44,267 nucleotides of DNA. Origin: a virus. Positions within the stretch are counted from its first letter, which is position 1. Each line of letters begins with the position of its first letter. A program made the position numbers and the translations under genes. Shown here piece after piece: positions 32,084-38,805 of this stretch. Under the pieces are notes generated by a model. The model searched no databases. It was not told where the DNA came from and saw nothing but the letters and a program-made list of their open reading frames with translations. The stretch spans positions 1-44,267 of IMG/VR virus record IMGVR_UViG_3300032224_000241, one strand, 5' to 3'.

Positions 32084-32632
32084 ATGAGAAAAAAAATAAC
32101 AATATCAATAGTGATATTCGCGCTAGTTTTTTTGGCGTTGAATGTTGCTAACGCGAGGGCAGATGTTTATGTCAAGGTAGATGCTAGCGGTAATGCTATC
32201 GGTGGCGCAATCATGTGTGATGCTGGAACTTGTGCTGCTGGTTCATTATATTCAGAATCAACATTACAACCAGGCGAGCAATATGTTTTGCAAGGGACTG
32301 GTTTTGCGGGTATTGGAAATAACAATCCAAATACACAAGTAACAGTTGATCTACAAACAAATGTTTGGACTATAAACAGTCAAGCACAGGTAATTATGCC
32401 TGACACATTTGAACCAGTTTTAATACAATCTGTTCAAACATTTACACCCGAAACTAATCCTTGGAATCCTGCACCTGTTATTGCAGAACCTATATTTATT
32501 AATCCACAAGATGTTCTTATGACAACTTTAAGTGTTCAAACATTTAATGTAGTTATGGCAACAAAAAGCGGAATAAAAATTACTAAAAAAGAAAATGCTA
32601 AAGTGTTAATCAGAAAGAAGGGTAAAAAATGA
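32084..32632 (+). CDS. Secreted or surface early protein
   Basis: The 182-residue protein has a clean signal peptide (MRKKITISIVIFALVFLALN) with probable cleavage after ANARA at residue 26. The mature part is beta-rich with a Cys pair (MCDAGTCAAG near 44-53), and the end is basic (RKKGKK). Export of an early protein suggests a role at the cell envelope such as superinfection exclusion. No family recognised. It has the GAAGGGTAAAATG site and a four-base overlap with the next gene. Confidence 0.7.
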   Translation: MRKKITISIVIFALVFLALNVANARADVYVKVDASGNAIGGAIMCDAGTCAAGSLYSESTLQPGEQYVLQGTGFAGIGNNNPNTQVTVDLQTNVWTINSQAQVIMPDTFEPVLIQSVQTFTPETNPWNPAPVIAEPIFINPQDVLMTTLSVQTFNVVMATKSGIKITKKENAKVLIRKKGKK

Positions 32633-32904
32633 AAGTAAAAGAACTAAAAGAAGTCATCAAAGATATGCTTGATGATGATATTTTGTTTGTTGCTTTATTT
32701 GATAAAGACGAAGCCGACGAACATGCAATGAATAACTTAAATGACGCAAAAGATTTTAAGTTCTCAGAATATGATTGGTCAGATATTGTTGATAAAATGA
32801 ATAATGATGAAGGTATCTGGCAAGAAATTATGGGTTCATGGAGATACTTTATTGAGTTAGAGTTCAACAAAATCAAGAAGGGTAATGATGACAATAGTCA
32901 ATGA
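32629..32904 (+). CDS. Small acidic early protein
   Basis: The 91-residue acidic protein (MKVKELKEVIKDMLDDDILFVALFDKDEADEH) has helix-strand-helix character. The N-terminal half resembles the short DUF6225-like phage proteins of unknown role, a weak call. It has the GAAGGGTAAAAA site. Its 3' end contains the ribosome site and start codons of the Cas4-like gene and overlaps it by 20 bases. Confidence 0.65.
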   Translation: MKVKELKEVIKDMLDDDILFVALFDKDEADEHAMNNLNDAKDFKFSEYDWSDIVDKMNNDEGIWQEIMGSWRYFIELEFNKIKKGNDDNSQ

Positions 32905-33553
32905 TCTAATCAAAACTATTGCCGGTAGTAGCAAAACAAGTGCTAGGTCTTTGCAAGAAGAAGTAGGACCTAGTGAGATTGGTGGCTGTCGCCGTAAAGT
33001 GTGGCTAAAAATGCGTAATCAAGAAAAAACTAATCTCAACACAATAAACCTACCGGCAATAATGGGAAACGCTATTCATGCATACATACATGAAGTTTTC
33101 AAGAAAGAAGACCCATTCAATGAAAGATATTTATTAGAAGAATCAATGGAATCTGAAGGCATCAAGGGTCATATTGATTTATTCGACATAGAAAATTGCG
33201 AAGTAGTTGATTGGAAAACAATTACTAAATCAAAAATACCTCGCTTCCCTTCACAACAACAACGCTGGCAAGTTCAAGTATATGGTTGGCTATTAGAGCA
33301 AAATACTTATCCAGTCAAAAATGTAACACTCGTTGGCATTCCTCGAGATGGTGATGAGCGAGATATTGTTTATCACACAGAACCCTATGATAGAGAGATT
33401 GCTAAAGAAGCAATCAAATGGTTAGAGATGGTTCGTGAATCTGTTGGTGGTGGACCTCTAGCAGAAAAAGACCCATTTTTCTGTAAATCATATTGTGGTT
33501 ATTACGATGCTACTGGCGCTAAAGGTTGTGCTGGTAAAAGGAAAGGGGAATAA
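32885..33553 (+). CDS. Cas4/RecB-like PD-(D/E)XK exonuclease with Fe-S cysteines
   Basis: The 222-residue nuclease has the PD-(D/E)XK set: D98 (GHIDLFD), D109-W-K111 (VVDWKT) and the Q-x-x-x-Y type helix near 129-133 (QVQVYGWLL). Four cysteines fit a Cas4/AddB-type 4Fe-4S site: C35 (GGCRR), then C200, C204 and C215. No CRISPR array is present, so it serves phage recombination with RecT rather than spacer capture. ATG 32885 has GAAGGGTA directly before it; the next codon is also ATG, so 32888 is possible. Confidence 0.87.
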   Translation: MMTIVNDLIKTIAGSSKTSARSLQEEVGPSEIGGCRRKVWLKMRNQEKTNLNTINLPAIMGNAIHAYIHEVFKKEDPFNERYLLEESMESEGIKGHIDLFDIENCEVVDWKTITKSKIPRFPSQQQRWQVQVYGWLLEQNTYPVKNVTLVGIPRDGDERDIVYHTEPYDREIAKEAIKWLEMVRESVGGGPLAEKDPFFCKSYCGYYDATGAKGCAGKRKGE

Positions 33554-34314
33554 TGGGTTGGGTACGATTAGATGATAACTTCGCAGATCACCCGAAAGTA
33601 ATTGCTTTAAGTGATACTGCTTTCCGTCTATATATTGAAGGTTTGTGTTATTCAAACAGGCAATTAACAGATGGATTTATACCCAATGCTGTCTATACTA
33701 AATTGAGCAAGAACGATGATGCTCAATTTCTTATAGAAGCAGGGTTATGGGAAGACACTGAGGGTGGTTTCAACATTCGTTCTTACACGGAATATCAACC
33801 AACGAGAGAGAAGGTTGAAAAGAAGCGTGAGGAAGCGAAAGAACGATTGAGGCGGTACAGGGAAAGAAACGCAAATGAAACGACACCCCCAACCCAACCC
33901 AACCCAACCCAACCCAATAAAGATATAAAAGATAACTACTCCCTAGAGATAATTCCTGAGCCAAGAGTAAAATCAGCAAAAGATGCTGTTGTCAGGATAG
34001 GTAACAAATTAGAAGACGCAAGAAACGCAGGCGTCAATGCGTGGAACATTTCTAAATTGGTCGAAGATGAATGGGATAACCTTCACCAAGCCAATGACAT
34101 TGGTGGCTGTATAGCCTTGACAGCGTGGTATGTGTCAGAATTGCAGTCACGAAAACTTACCTCTGCGGAGATATCACGCATAGGGCAAATGACTAAGCGG
34201 TTCGGCAGAATAGCCCTGTTAGCAATAGACGAAGCAGCCAGTAAAGACTTGACCGACTTAGTGAGTTATGCTTTCCGAGTGGCTCAAAGAATGTATGCAG
34301 ATAGGAAAGCGTAG
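33553..34314 (+). CDS. Replication-initiator / replisome-organiser-like protein
   Basis: The 253-residue protein opens with GWVRLDDNFADHPKVIALSDTAFRLYIEGLCYSNRQLTDGFIP, the winged-helix domain of phage replication initiator or DnaD-like proteins. A basic region follows (KREEAKERLRRYRERN near 93-108). Then comes a Pro/Thr linker encoded by short CCCAACCCAA repeats (33888-33918) and a helical C-terminal domain (ISKLVEDEWDNLHQANDIGG near 168-187). No helicase or polymerase gene is in the window, so it likely loads host replication proteins. ATAATG overlaps the nuclease stop. Confidence 0.75.
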   Translation: MGWVRLDDNFADHPKVIALSDTAFRLYIEGLCYSNRQLTDGFIPNAVYTKLSKNDDAQFLIEAGLWEDTEGGFNIRSYTEYQPTREKVEKKREEAKERLRRYRERNANETTPPTQPNPTQPNKDIKDNYSLEIIPEPRVKSAKDAVVRIGNKLEDARNAGVNAWNISKLVEDEWDNLHQANDIGGCIALTAWYVSELQSRKLTSAEISRIGQMTKRFGRIALLAIDEAASKDLTDLVSYAFRVAQRMYADRKA

Positions 34315-34511
34315 TGATAGTTGGCGGACATGAAATTCCTGAAGATTGGGAGAGTATGACTTGTATCTATAACTGTGGATACATACTCGTTTGGAAAAGA
34401 GGGGAAGCCTTTGATTCAGGCATTCAAATGGAAACTCATATCGCCATATCACACGAAAAACCATTGCCTTCATTTATGGACTGGTTTCGATTTAGAAGAA
34501 GGGATTACTAA
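34314..34511 (+). CDS. Small C2H2-like zinc finger protein
   Basis: The 65-residue protein has C17-x3-C21 followed by H42-x4-H47-type residues (THIAISH), a C2H2-like finger. It ends basic (MDWFRFRRRDY). The start is GTG 34314, overlapping the previous stop (TAGTG), with GGAAAGC six bases ahead. It may bind nucleic acid; nothing more can be said. Confidence 0.65.
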   Translation: MIVGGHEIPEDWESMTCIYNCGYILVWKRGEAFDSGIQMETHIAISHEKPLPSFMDWFRFRRRDY

Positions 34512-34819
34512 TGAACTTAGATAAGCATTGCGGAACGGCTGGTTGTATATGCACACACACGGAAGGTTGCGAAAAGGGTTGGATATGGGGGAAGTTTACA
34601 GACGATAAGACTGTTAGATTACCTAATGATGTTTATACTACCGTAACAGAAACATTTGAGGGAGTTAGTCCCTGCCCGATCTGCGACCCTGACAGATATG
34701 AAATATTCCTAACTTCAAAATCACGCGAGGAATTATTAGAAAGACTACGCAATCGCGGAACTCATCAAAGAGCGAAAGCCTATAAAGAAGACGAAAAGTC
34801 TAAAACAAGAACCCTATGA
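34511..34819 (+). CDS. Zinc-binding early protein
   Basis: The 102-residue protein has a Cys/His-rich first half (HCGTAGCICTHTEGC near 6-20, then CPICDPD near 55-61) and a charged helical tail. The spacing suggests one or two zinc sites. GAAGGGATTACTA, a relaxed form of the early element, precedes the ATG. Similar proteins occur in actinophages; function unknown. Confidence 0.68.
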   Translation: MNLDKHCGTAGCICTHTEGCEKGWIWGKFTDDKTVRLPNDVYTTVTETFEGVSPCPICDPDRYEIFLTSKSREELLERLRNRGTHQRAKAYKEDEKSKTRTL

Positions 34820-34828
34820 GGTGTAAAT

Positions 34829-35266
34829 ATGAAAACAAACAAAGTCCTAAAAGGCGCTGTAAGTAAAAGCAAAGCACAGCGCGTAAGGTTTACCGTTGGG
34901 TTTTACTTTGCCCTTCTAATGACCCTTCTAGCCCCGATTTCCCCCGTTCATGCCCCATCGTTTGAACTATCAAGGGCGCAGGCAGTCAATATAGATTACA
35001 AACTCTATGCAAAATCTTTAGCCGAACTTGAGTACAACTGGAACAACAATCAATATCAATGTCTGGCGCAACTCTGGGGCAAAGAAAGTGCATGGAATCC
35101 TGAAGCCGATAATCCTAATAGCACTGCATACGGAATCGCTCAAATGTTAAATGAAGATTCCGACAATGGCATGGTTCAAATTGCTAATGGGTTACGGTAT
35201 ATTGATCATCGTTACACAACTCCGTGTAATGCTTGGAAATTCTGGCAAAGGAACAACTGGTATTAG
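34829..35266 (+). CDS. Secreted lytic-transglycosylase-like protein
   Basis: The 145-residue protein has a basic leader and hydrophobic segment (TVGFYFALLMTLLAPISPVHA near 22-42). A small SLT-type domain follows: the catalytic-type Glu86 (WGKESAWNPEADNPNSTAYGIAQM) and RYIDHRYTTPCNAWKFW near 122-140. C78 and C132 may form a disulphide. This short form is common in Actinobacteria. It sits in the early region next to RusA rather than in the lysis block, so it may remodel the wall or block superinfection. Its end overlaps the RusA frame by 38 bases. Confidence 0.8.
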   Translation: MKTNKVLKGAVSKSKAQRVRFTVGFYFALLMTLLAPISPVHAPSFELSRAQAVNIDYKLYAKSLAELEYNWNNNQYQCLAQLWGKESAWNPEADNPNSTAYGIAQMLNEDSDNGMVQIANGLRYIDHRYTTPCNAWKFWQRNNWY

Positions 35267-35651
35267 TAGTTCATTTTTTGTTAAAGGAAGACCTATTCCG
35301 CAAGGTTCTATGAAATTTGTGCGTCCGGGAGTGATGATTCATTCGCGCTCGCAAGATTTAGCATTATGGCGTGCTGATATTGCTAGAAATGCAGAACTTG
35401 CTGGATTCAAACCAGTTGCTGGTGGAGTAAAAGTAGAAATTGATTTCATATTCTTAAAACCCAAATCAAGCAAACGAGCATTTCCTTGGGTAAAACCTGA
35501 CATAGATAAATTAGTTCGCGCCGTATTAGACGGATTGACTGGAGTAGCCTATGAAGATGATTGTCAAGTAATATTATTGCAAGCAACTAAAACTTATGGA
35601 CAACGAGAAGGAGCGTGGGTAACCATCGAACAGGTATGGAATCACCAGTAA
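35229..35651 (+). CDS. rusA: RusA-family Holliday-junction resolvase
   Basis: The 140-residue protein carries the RusA motifs: FFVKGRPIPQGSMKFV near 16-31, KPDIDKL (89-95), LDGL (100-103) and YEDDCQV (108-114), with the metal-binding aspartates in place. It resolves four-way junctions before packaging. ATG 35229 inside the end of the previous gene is the nearest reasonable start; the domain itself begins around residue 14. An in-frame ATG at 35151 would extend into the transglycosylase gene and is unlikely. Confidence 0.88.
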   Translation: MLGNSGKGTTGISSSFFVKGRPIPQGSMKFVRPGVMIHSRSQDLALWRADIARNAELAGFKPVAGGVKVEIDFIFLKPKSSKRAFPWVKPDIDKLVRAVLDGLTGVAYEDDCQVILLQATKTYGQREGAWVTIEQVWNHQ

Positions 35652-36166
35652 GATTATTAGACGAAATACTTAGCGACTACCCACGCATTTGGGAGTTTTA
35701 CAAACAAGACGAAGGCGATAAAGGTCGCGCACCGAAATATGCGCAAAGATATCCACTCCCTATGGGTACTCTAAGCATGATAATTGATTTTCATGAATGG
35801 GTTCATTTTTCATCTAAATTGATATCAAGTTCAAGCAAGATTGAATTATCTAATCATGTTAGAAAAACTGAAGTAGGTCCATGTCCAGTTGTTATGTATC
35901 GCATTAAATGGATTAGCAACAACTGGCATATATTGAAACAGCGTAACAAATCGTTATCTAAGACTTTAGGCGACGAGGTAATTGATTGGCACACCCGAAT
36001 TAGGGTCAAAGTCAATGACGGAGATATTTATACCTATCAATCCGAAATGCTCTGCGATAGTTGTTCGCACAGATCCGTAGTGCGTATCAATGACACATTC
36101 CTCTGCGTAAATATTGCTTGCAAAAATCCTATCACTGGGAAGTGGCTCACATGGCAACAAACCTAA
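35636..36166 (+). CDS. Zinc-ribbon protein of the early module
   Basis: The 176-residue protein has a helical N-terminal part (SPVRLLDEILSDYPRIWEFYKQ near 3-24). A C-terminal zinc ribbon has CDSCSHRS near 138-145 and C-x4-C (LCVNIACKN near 154-162), followed by WLTWQQT. It resembles early proteins of actinophages that bind nucleic acid. ATG 35636 overlaps the RusA stop by 16 bases; GTG 35615 is a less likely start because GGAG lies only three bases ahead. Function unknown. Confidence 0.68.
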   Translation: MESPVRLLDEILSDYPRIWEFYKQDEGDKGRAPKYAQRYPLPMGTLSMIIDFHEWVHFSSKLISSSSKIELSNHVRKTEVGPCPVVMYRIKWISNNWHILKQRNKSLSKTLGDEVIDWHTRIRVKVNDGDIYTYQSEMLCDSCSHRSVVRINDTFLCVNIACKNPITGKWLTWQQT

Positions 36167-36501
36167 ATGAAATGAGGGAGATTGTTTTCGCACGATGCAA
36201 AGGATACTGCGAGAAATGCGGAAATCGACTACCTGAAGGTTGGGCGTTGCACCATAGAAAATTAAAATCTCGTGGCGGAAAAGATGAAATATCTAATTTT
36301 GTAGCCCTGCATCATGGTTGTCATAATCTAGATACAGATTCAGTGCATTTGAATCCTGAGAAGGCTGAAAGAACAGGATTGATGGTTCCGAGTTGGCAAG
36401 ACCCTTGGGAGTGTCTTGTTACACTTCCTGATAAAAGTATTGTTATGCTTGACAATGAAGGCAACTACAAATACCTAGAAAGGAATGGCAATGGCTGGTG
36501 A
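36151..36501 (+). CDS. HNH endonuclease
   Basis: The 116-residue protein shows C20-x2-C23, the HNH core H34-H35 (WALHHRKLKSRGG), N49 (EISNFVALHHGCH) and C57-H58 with H66. The paired cysteines indicate a zinc-stabilised HNH. HNH enzymes near terminase help packaging; here it is before SSB, so it may cut host DNA or act in recombination. ATG 36151 overlaps the previous gene by 16 bases; the coding start at 36118 would extend into that gene's zinc ribbon. Confidence 0.85.
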   Translation: MATNLNEMREIVFARCKGYCEKCGNRLPEGWALHHRKLKSRGGKDEISNFVALHHGCHNLDTDSVHLNPEKAERTGLMVPSWQDPWECLVTLPDKSIVMLDNEGNYKYLERNGNGW

Positions 36502-36889
36502 ACCAACTGTTACGGTTGTAGGCAATTTAGGTAGTGATGCAGAATTTCGCAAAACACCAAAAGGAACACCTGTAACATCTTTCAACTTAGCAAACACCCC
36601 ACGCAAACAAGTAAATGGCGAGTGGGTAAATGATGACACAACATGGTTCAGAGTTTTCGTATGGAATTACGAGGCTGCTGGAACTGCCAATGCCCTAAAG
36701 AAGGGCGATAAAGTAATTGTTACAGGACGGTTTCAATTATCTAAATACACAACCAAAGACGGAGAAGAACGCCAGTCTTTAGAAATCAATGCTGATGGAG
36801 TAGGTGTTGTGCCTAAGTATGCTCCTGAACCACAAGTACCGATATCGGATAAATCAGATGAAGAACCTATTGACCAATTTCCTTGGTAA
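36491..36889 (+). CDS. ssb: Single-stranded DNA-binding protein
   Basis: The 132-residue protein is a standard OB-fold SSB: TVTVVGNLGSDAEFRKTPKGTPVTSFNLA near 6-34, TTWFRVFVWNYEAAGTANALKKGDKVIVTGRF near 51-82. The acidic C-terminal tail ends EEPIDQFPW, related to but not identical with the host DDIPF tail. It coats single strands and recruits host repair proteins. ATG 36491 is preferred to 36485 because AGGA at 36481 leaves six bases to 36491. It overlaps the HNH gene. Confidence 0.92.
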   Translation: MAGEPTVTVVGNLGSDAEFRKTPKGTPVTSFNLANTPRKQVNGEWVNDDTTWFRVFVWNYEAAGTANALKKGDKVIVTGRFQLSKYTTKDGEERQSLEINADGVGVVPKYAPEPQVPISDKSDEEPIDQFPW

Positions 36890-36992
36890 ATCGCAAACTA
36901 TCAAAACACAGTGTTATCACTGCGGTAAATGGTATGTCATAGGAAAAAAAGAAATAAGAGCAGTTAATTATTGTTTTGACTGCGTAGATTAA
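36858..36992 (+). CDS. Small four-cysteine zinc protein
   Basis: The 44-residue frame overlaps the SSB end by 32 bases. It carries two C-x2-C pairs (TQCYHCGKWY and NYCFDCVD) in a basic context, a compact zinc-ribbon pattern. The N-terminal part is read over the SSB tail, so the real start may be later. Expression is probable but not certain. Confidence 0.5.
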   Translation: MKNLLTNFLGKSQTIKTQCYHCGKWYVIGKKEIRAVNYCFDCVD

Positions 36993-37003
36993 CAGGGGGA
37001 TTG

Positions 37004-37183
37004 ATGAGTGAAGGCGACAGTATTATTGATTCCGAAGTGGCTGCAATGATGCTTGGGGTGAGTCCTGATGCATTACGCATGCTGGTATATAGAAAAAAAT
37101 TAGTGCCAGTAGGAAGGCAAAAGCGAAGAAGCCGATTCCTTCTCGCTGATGTTCTGGCACTACAAACACGCCGAAGCAGGTAG
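37004..37183 (+). CDS. MerR/excisionase-type HTH regulator
   Basis: The 59-residue protein reads IIDSEVAAMMLGVSPDALRMLVYRKKLVPVGRQKRRSRFLLADVLAL, the full winged HTH of the excisionase/MerR-like class. ATG 37004 follows GGGGGATTG. It is the last early gene, directly upstream of the late promoter-like sequence, so it is a good candidate for a late-unit regulator or for controlling its own boundary. No integrase is present to make it an excisionase. Confidence 0.78.
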   Translation: MSEGDSIIDSEVAAMMLGVSPDALRMLVYRKKLVPVGRQKRRSRFLLADVLALQTRRSR

Positions 37184-37207
37184 TTGGAATACTTTCTTGC
37201 TAATGTG

Positions 37208-37216
37208 TGTTATGCT
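37208..37216 (+). promoter_or_regulatory. Candidate late promoter, extended -10
   Basis: TGTTATGCT reads as an extended -10 (TG-n-TATGCT). It is close to the early TGTTATACT at 24920-24928. No good -35 was seen. Transcription would start near 37222-37224, precisely at the base of the large hairpin that follows. Confidence 0.5.
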
Positions 37217-37222
37217 TCCTGT

Positions 37223-37288
37223 CAATGGGTGAGGTCTATCTGAAATCTGTTATTTACCCTTCCAGAAATTAGATAGCCTCGCCTGTTG
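37223..37288 (+). ncRNA. Late-leader hairpin with loop complementary to early ribosome sites
   Basis: Bases 37223-37234 pair with 37277-37288, 37236-37241 with 37271-37276, 37242-37243 with 37269-37270 and 37246-37249 with 37263-37266. That is 24 pairs including four G-T wobbles, one bulged T and a 2x2 adenine internal loop. The terminal loop 37250-37262 is TTATTTACCCTTC, exactly the reverse complement of GAAGGGTAAATAA. It begins at the predicted late start site and lies in the leader of the ParB-like gene. It could act as an antisense RNA on early mRNAs, as a protein site, or as a leader regulator. Confidence 0.75.
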
Positions 37289-37303
37289 TAACGAAAGGCA
37301 AAC

Positions 37304-37945
37304 ATGGAAGCAATCAAAGTATCAGTTGATACCTTAAAAGAATTTCCCGGCAATCCGCGTAAAGGTAATGTTAAAAAACTAGCGGAATCATTGACGACTA
37401 ATGGTCAATACAAACCTATTGTCGTGCAAAAATCAACACAACAAATTCTTGCTGGTAATCATTTATGGAAAGCAGCAAAAGAATTAGGTTGGCAAGAAAT
37501 TAACATTGTTGAAATTGAAGTCAATGATGATCAAGCGAAAAAAATTGTTGCCGCAGATAATCGCTTAGGCGAATTAGGAACATACGACGAGCAAGCATTA
37601 TTAGATTTATTAGAAGAAATCAATTTAGAAGGAACTGGTTACGAACCAGCAGATGTTGATGATTTATTAGCATTCTTAGAAGAAAAAGTTGAAGTTGATT
37701 GGAAAACCGGCAACACTTTAGAGGGACAACAAGAAAATGTGCAGCGTCGCCCAACATTATCTGAAAGAGCAGAACATTACGCAGAACGCACAATTAGATT
37801 ATTGATGTGTGAATATCCAAACGCACAATATGTTTGGATAATTGAAAAACTGACAGCACTCAGAGAACAATATGGCGTCGAAAGCAACGCTGATGCAATT
37901 CTAAAACTGGTAGAACAAACAACAGGAGAAAACAGCCCATCATGA
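37304..37945 (+). CDS. ParB-like nuclease-domain protein
   Basis: The 213-residue protein has the ParB/sulfiredoxin-type N-terminal domain: the box LKEFPGNPRKGNVKKLAESL near 11-30, PIVVQ near 38-42, and ILAGNHLWKAAKELG near 48-62 with the G-N-H nucleotide-binding motif. The C-terminal part is helical. ParB-like proteins of this type often stand beside base-modification genes in phages and may act as CTP-dependent or nuclease-like partners. GAAAGGCAAAC precedes the ATG. It overlaps the dioxygenase by four bases. Confidence 0.85.
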   Translation: MEAIKVSVDTLKEFPGNPRKGNVKKLAESLTTNGQYKPIVVQKSTQQILAGNHLWKAAKELGWQEINIVEIEVNDDQAKKIVAADNRLGELGTYDEQALLDLLEEINLEGTGYEPADVDDLLAFLEEKVEVDWKTGNTLEGQQENVQRRPTLSERAEHYAERTIRLLMCEYPNAQYVWIIEKLTALREQYGVESNADAILKLVEQTTGENSPS

Positions 37946-38805
37946 TTGACTTAGAAGTAATTCCAGTCAAGCGAGTAATTTCAAGAGATCAATCAAAAGA
38001 AATCAAAGGCAATGATGTTCCTGATTTAGAAGCAAATGTTACTAAAGCAGGTATCTATGTTGATGCTGAAACTAATGAACCATTTTTAGTTTATTGTGAG
38101 ATGCCGGCAGATGCAGTTCCTAAATTGCGTCAAGCAGTGCGTAATGTTAAATACAGTTCATCAGGCGTGACTCGTCAATCAACTGGAACCGAAAATCATT
38201 CTCGTACATTCGGTATGGCACCACGCAAACCATTTCAAACTCGTGAAGCATGCAGACCTACTAGTCTTACATACGAACAACCCGAAGAACATGATGTGTT
38301 AGTTGAAACAGCAGATTTATTAGCAGACATGATGCGTGAATTTGCACCTGATATCTATGACAAAGATGTGCAAGAAACTGGCGCAGTCACAGATGAGTGG
38401 CGTATCAGCGAGCGCTCGCTATGGACTAGCGGAGTTATCAATAAAACTTCTACACTTCCATATCATTTCGATGGCAACAATTTTGATATGTGGTCTGCTA
38501 TGCCGGTAATACGCAGAGGCACTCGTGGTGGTTATTTATCTATGCCTGAATATGATTTGACTATTGAATGTCGCGATGGCTGGGTGTTATTTTTTCCAGG
38601 ATTTAGATATCTGCATGGCGTAACGCCAATTAAACATGTTGCTAAAGATTCTTACAGATACACAGTTGTTTATTATTGCTTGAAAGGCATGAAAGATTGT
38701 TTTACTTATGCAGTAGAACAGAAGGAAGCACGGAAGCGCAGAACTGATCGCGAAGTTGGATTAGCGTCAGCAGTCAAAGGTGATACCGCTTTCAAAATAA
38801 AATGA
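37942..38805 (+). CDS. TET/JBP-family 2OG dioxygenase for DNA base oxidation
   Basis: The 287-residue protein shows the TET/JBP pattern: H175-x-D177 (PYHFDGNN), GGYLSMPEYDLTIECRDGWVLFFPG near 196-220, distal His225 (LHGVTPI) and Arg239 (SYRYTVVYY). An N-terminal helper region carries NHSRTFGMAPRKPF near 85-98. These enzymes hydroxylate 5-methylcytosine or the methyl of thymine. It is encoded between a ParB-like gene and a glycosyltransferase with four-base overlaps, so it would produce hydroxymethyl base for glucosylation. No cytosine methyltransferase is in the window, so thymine is a possible substrate. Confidence 0.85.
   Translation: MIDLEVIPVKRVISRDQSKEIKGNDVPDLEANVTKAGIYVDAETNEPFLVYCEMPADAVPKLRQAVRNVKYSSSGVTRQSTGTENHSRTFGMAPRKPFQTREACRPTSLTYEQPEEHDVLVETADLLADMMREFAPDIYDKDVQETGAVTDEWRISERSLWTSGVINKTSTLPYHFDGNNFDMWSAMPVIRRGTRGGYLSMPEYDLTIECRDGWVLFFPGFRYLHGVTPIKHVAKDSYRYTVVYYCLKGMKDCFTYAVEQKEARKRRTDREVGLASAVKGDTAFKIK

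Larger units (their letters stand above)
25383..32885 (+). promoter_or_regulatory. Early-gene ribosome-binding element GAAGGGTAA, ten sites
   Basis: The nine-base element GAAGGGTAA lies directly ahead of ten early start codons: 25383, 26281, 26950, 27424 (as AAAGGGTAA), 28838, 29757, 30969, 32074, 32617 and 32877. The starts are 25397, 26293, 26963, 27437, 28852, 29765, 30980, 32084, 32629 and 32885. Conservation of the TAA part goes beyond what 16S pairing needs, and at 29765 and 32885 its last A is the A of the ATG. Late genes instead use AGGAG or GGAGAACA sites. The element is complementary to the loop of the hairpin at 37223-37288. Confidence 0.8.

Noticed and set aside
32885-33553. A CRISPR adaptation Cas4
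   Set aside because: No cas1/cas2 or array in the window; the RecT, RusA and SSB neighbours indicate phage recombination.
37004-37183. Excisionase of a temperate phage
   Set aside because: No integrase, repressor or att-like repeat was found, so the HTH is better treated as a general regulator.
37223-37288. The minus strand of the loop reads as a ribosome site (GGAAGGGTAAATAA), suggesting a minus-strand gene
   Set aside because: No ATG, GTG or suitable TTG lies at a fitting distance and the frame behind it is short and runs into the HTH gene antisense.
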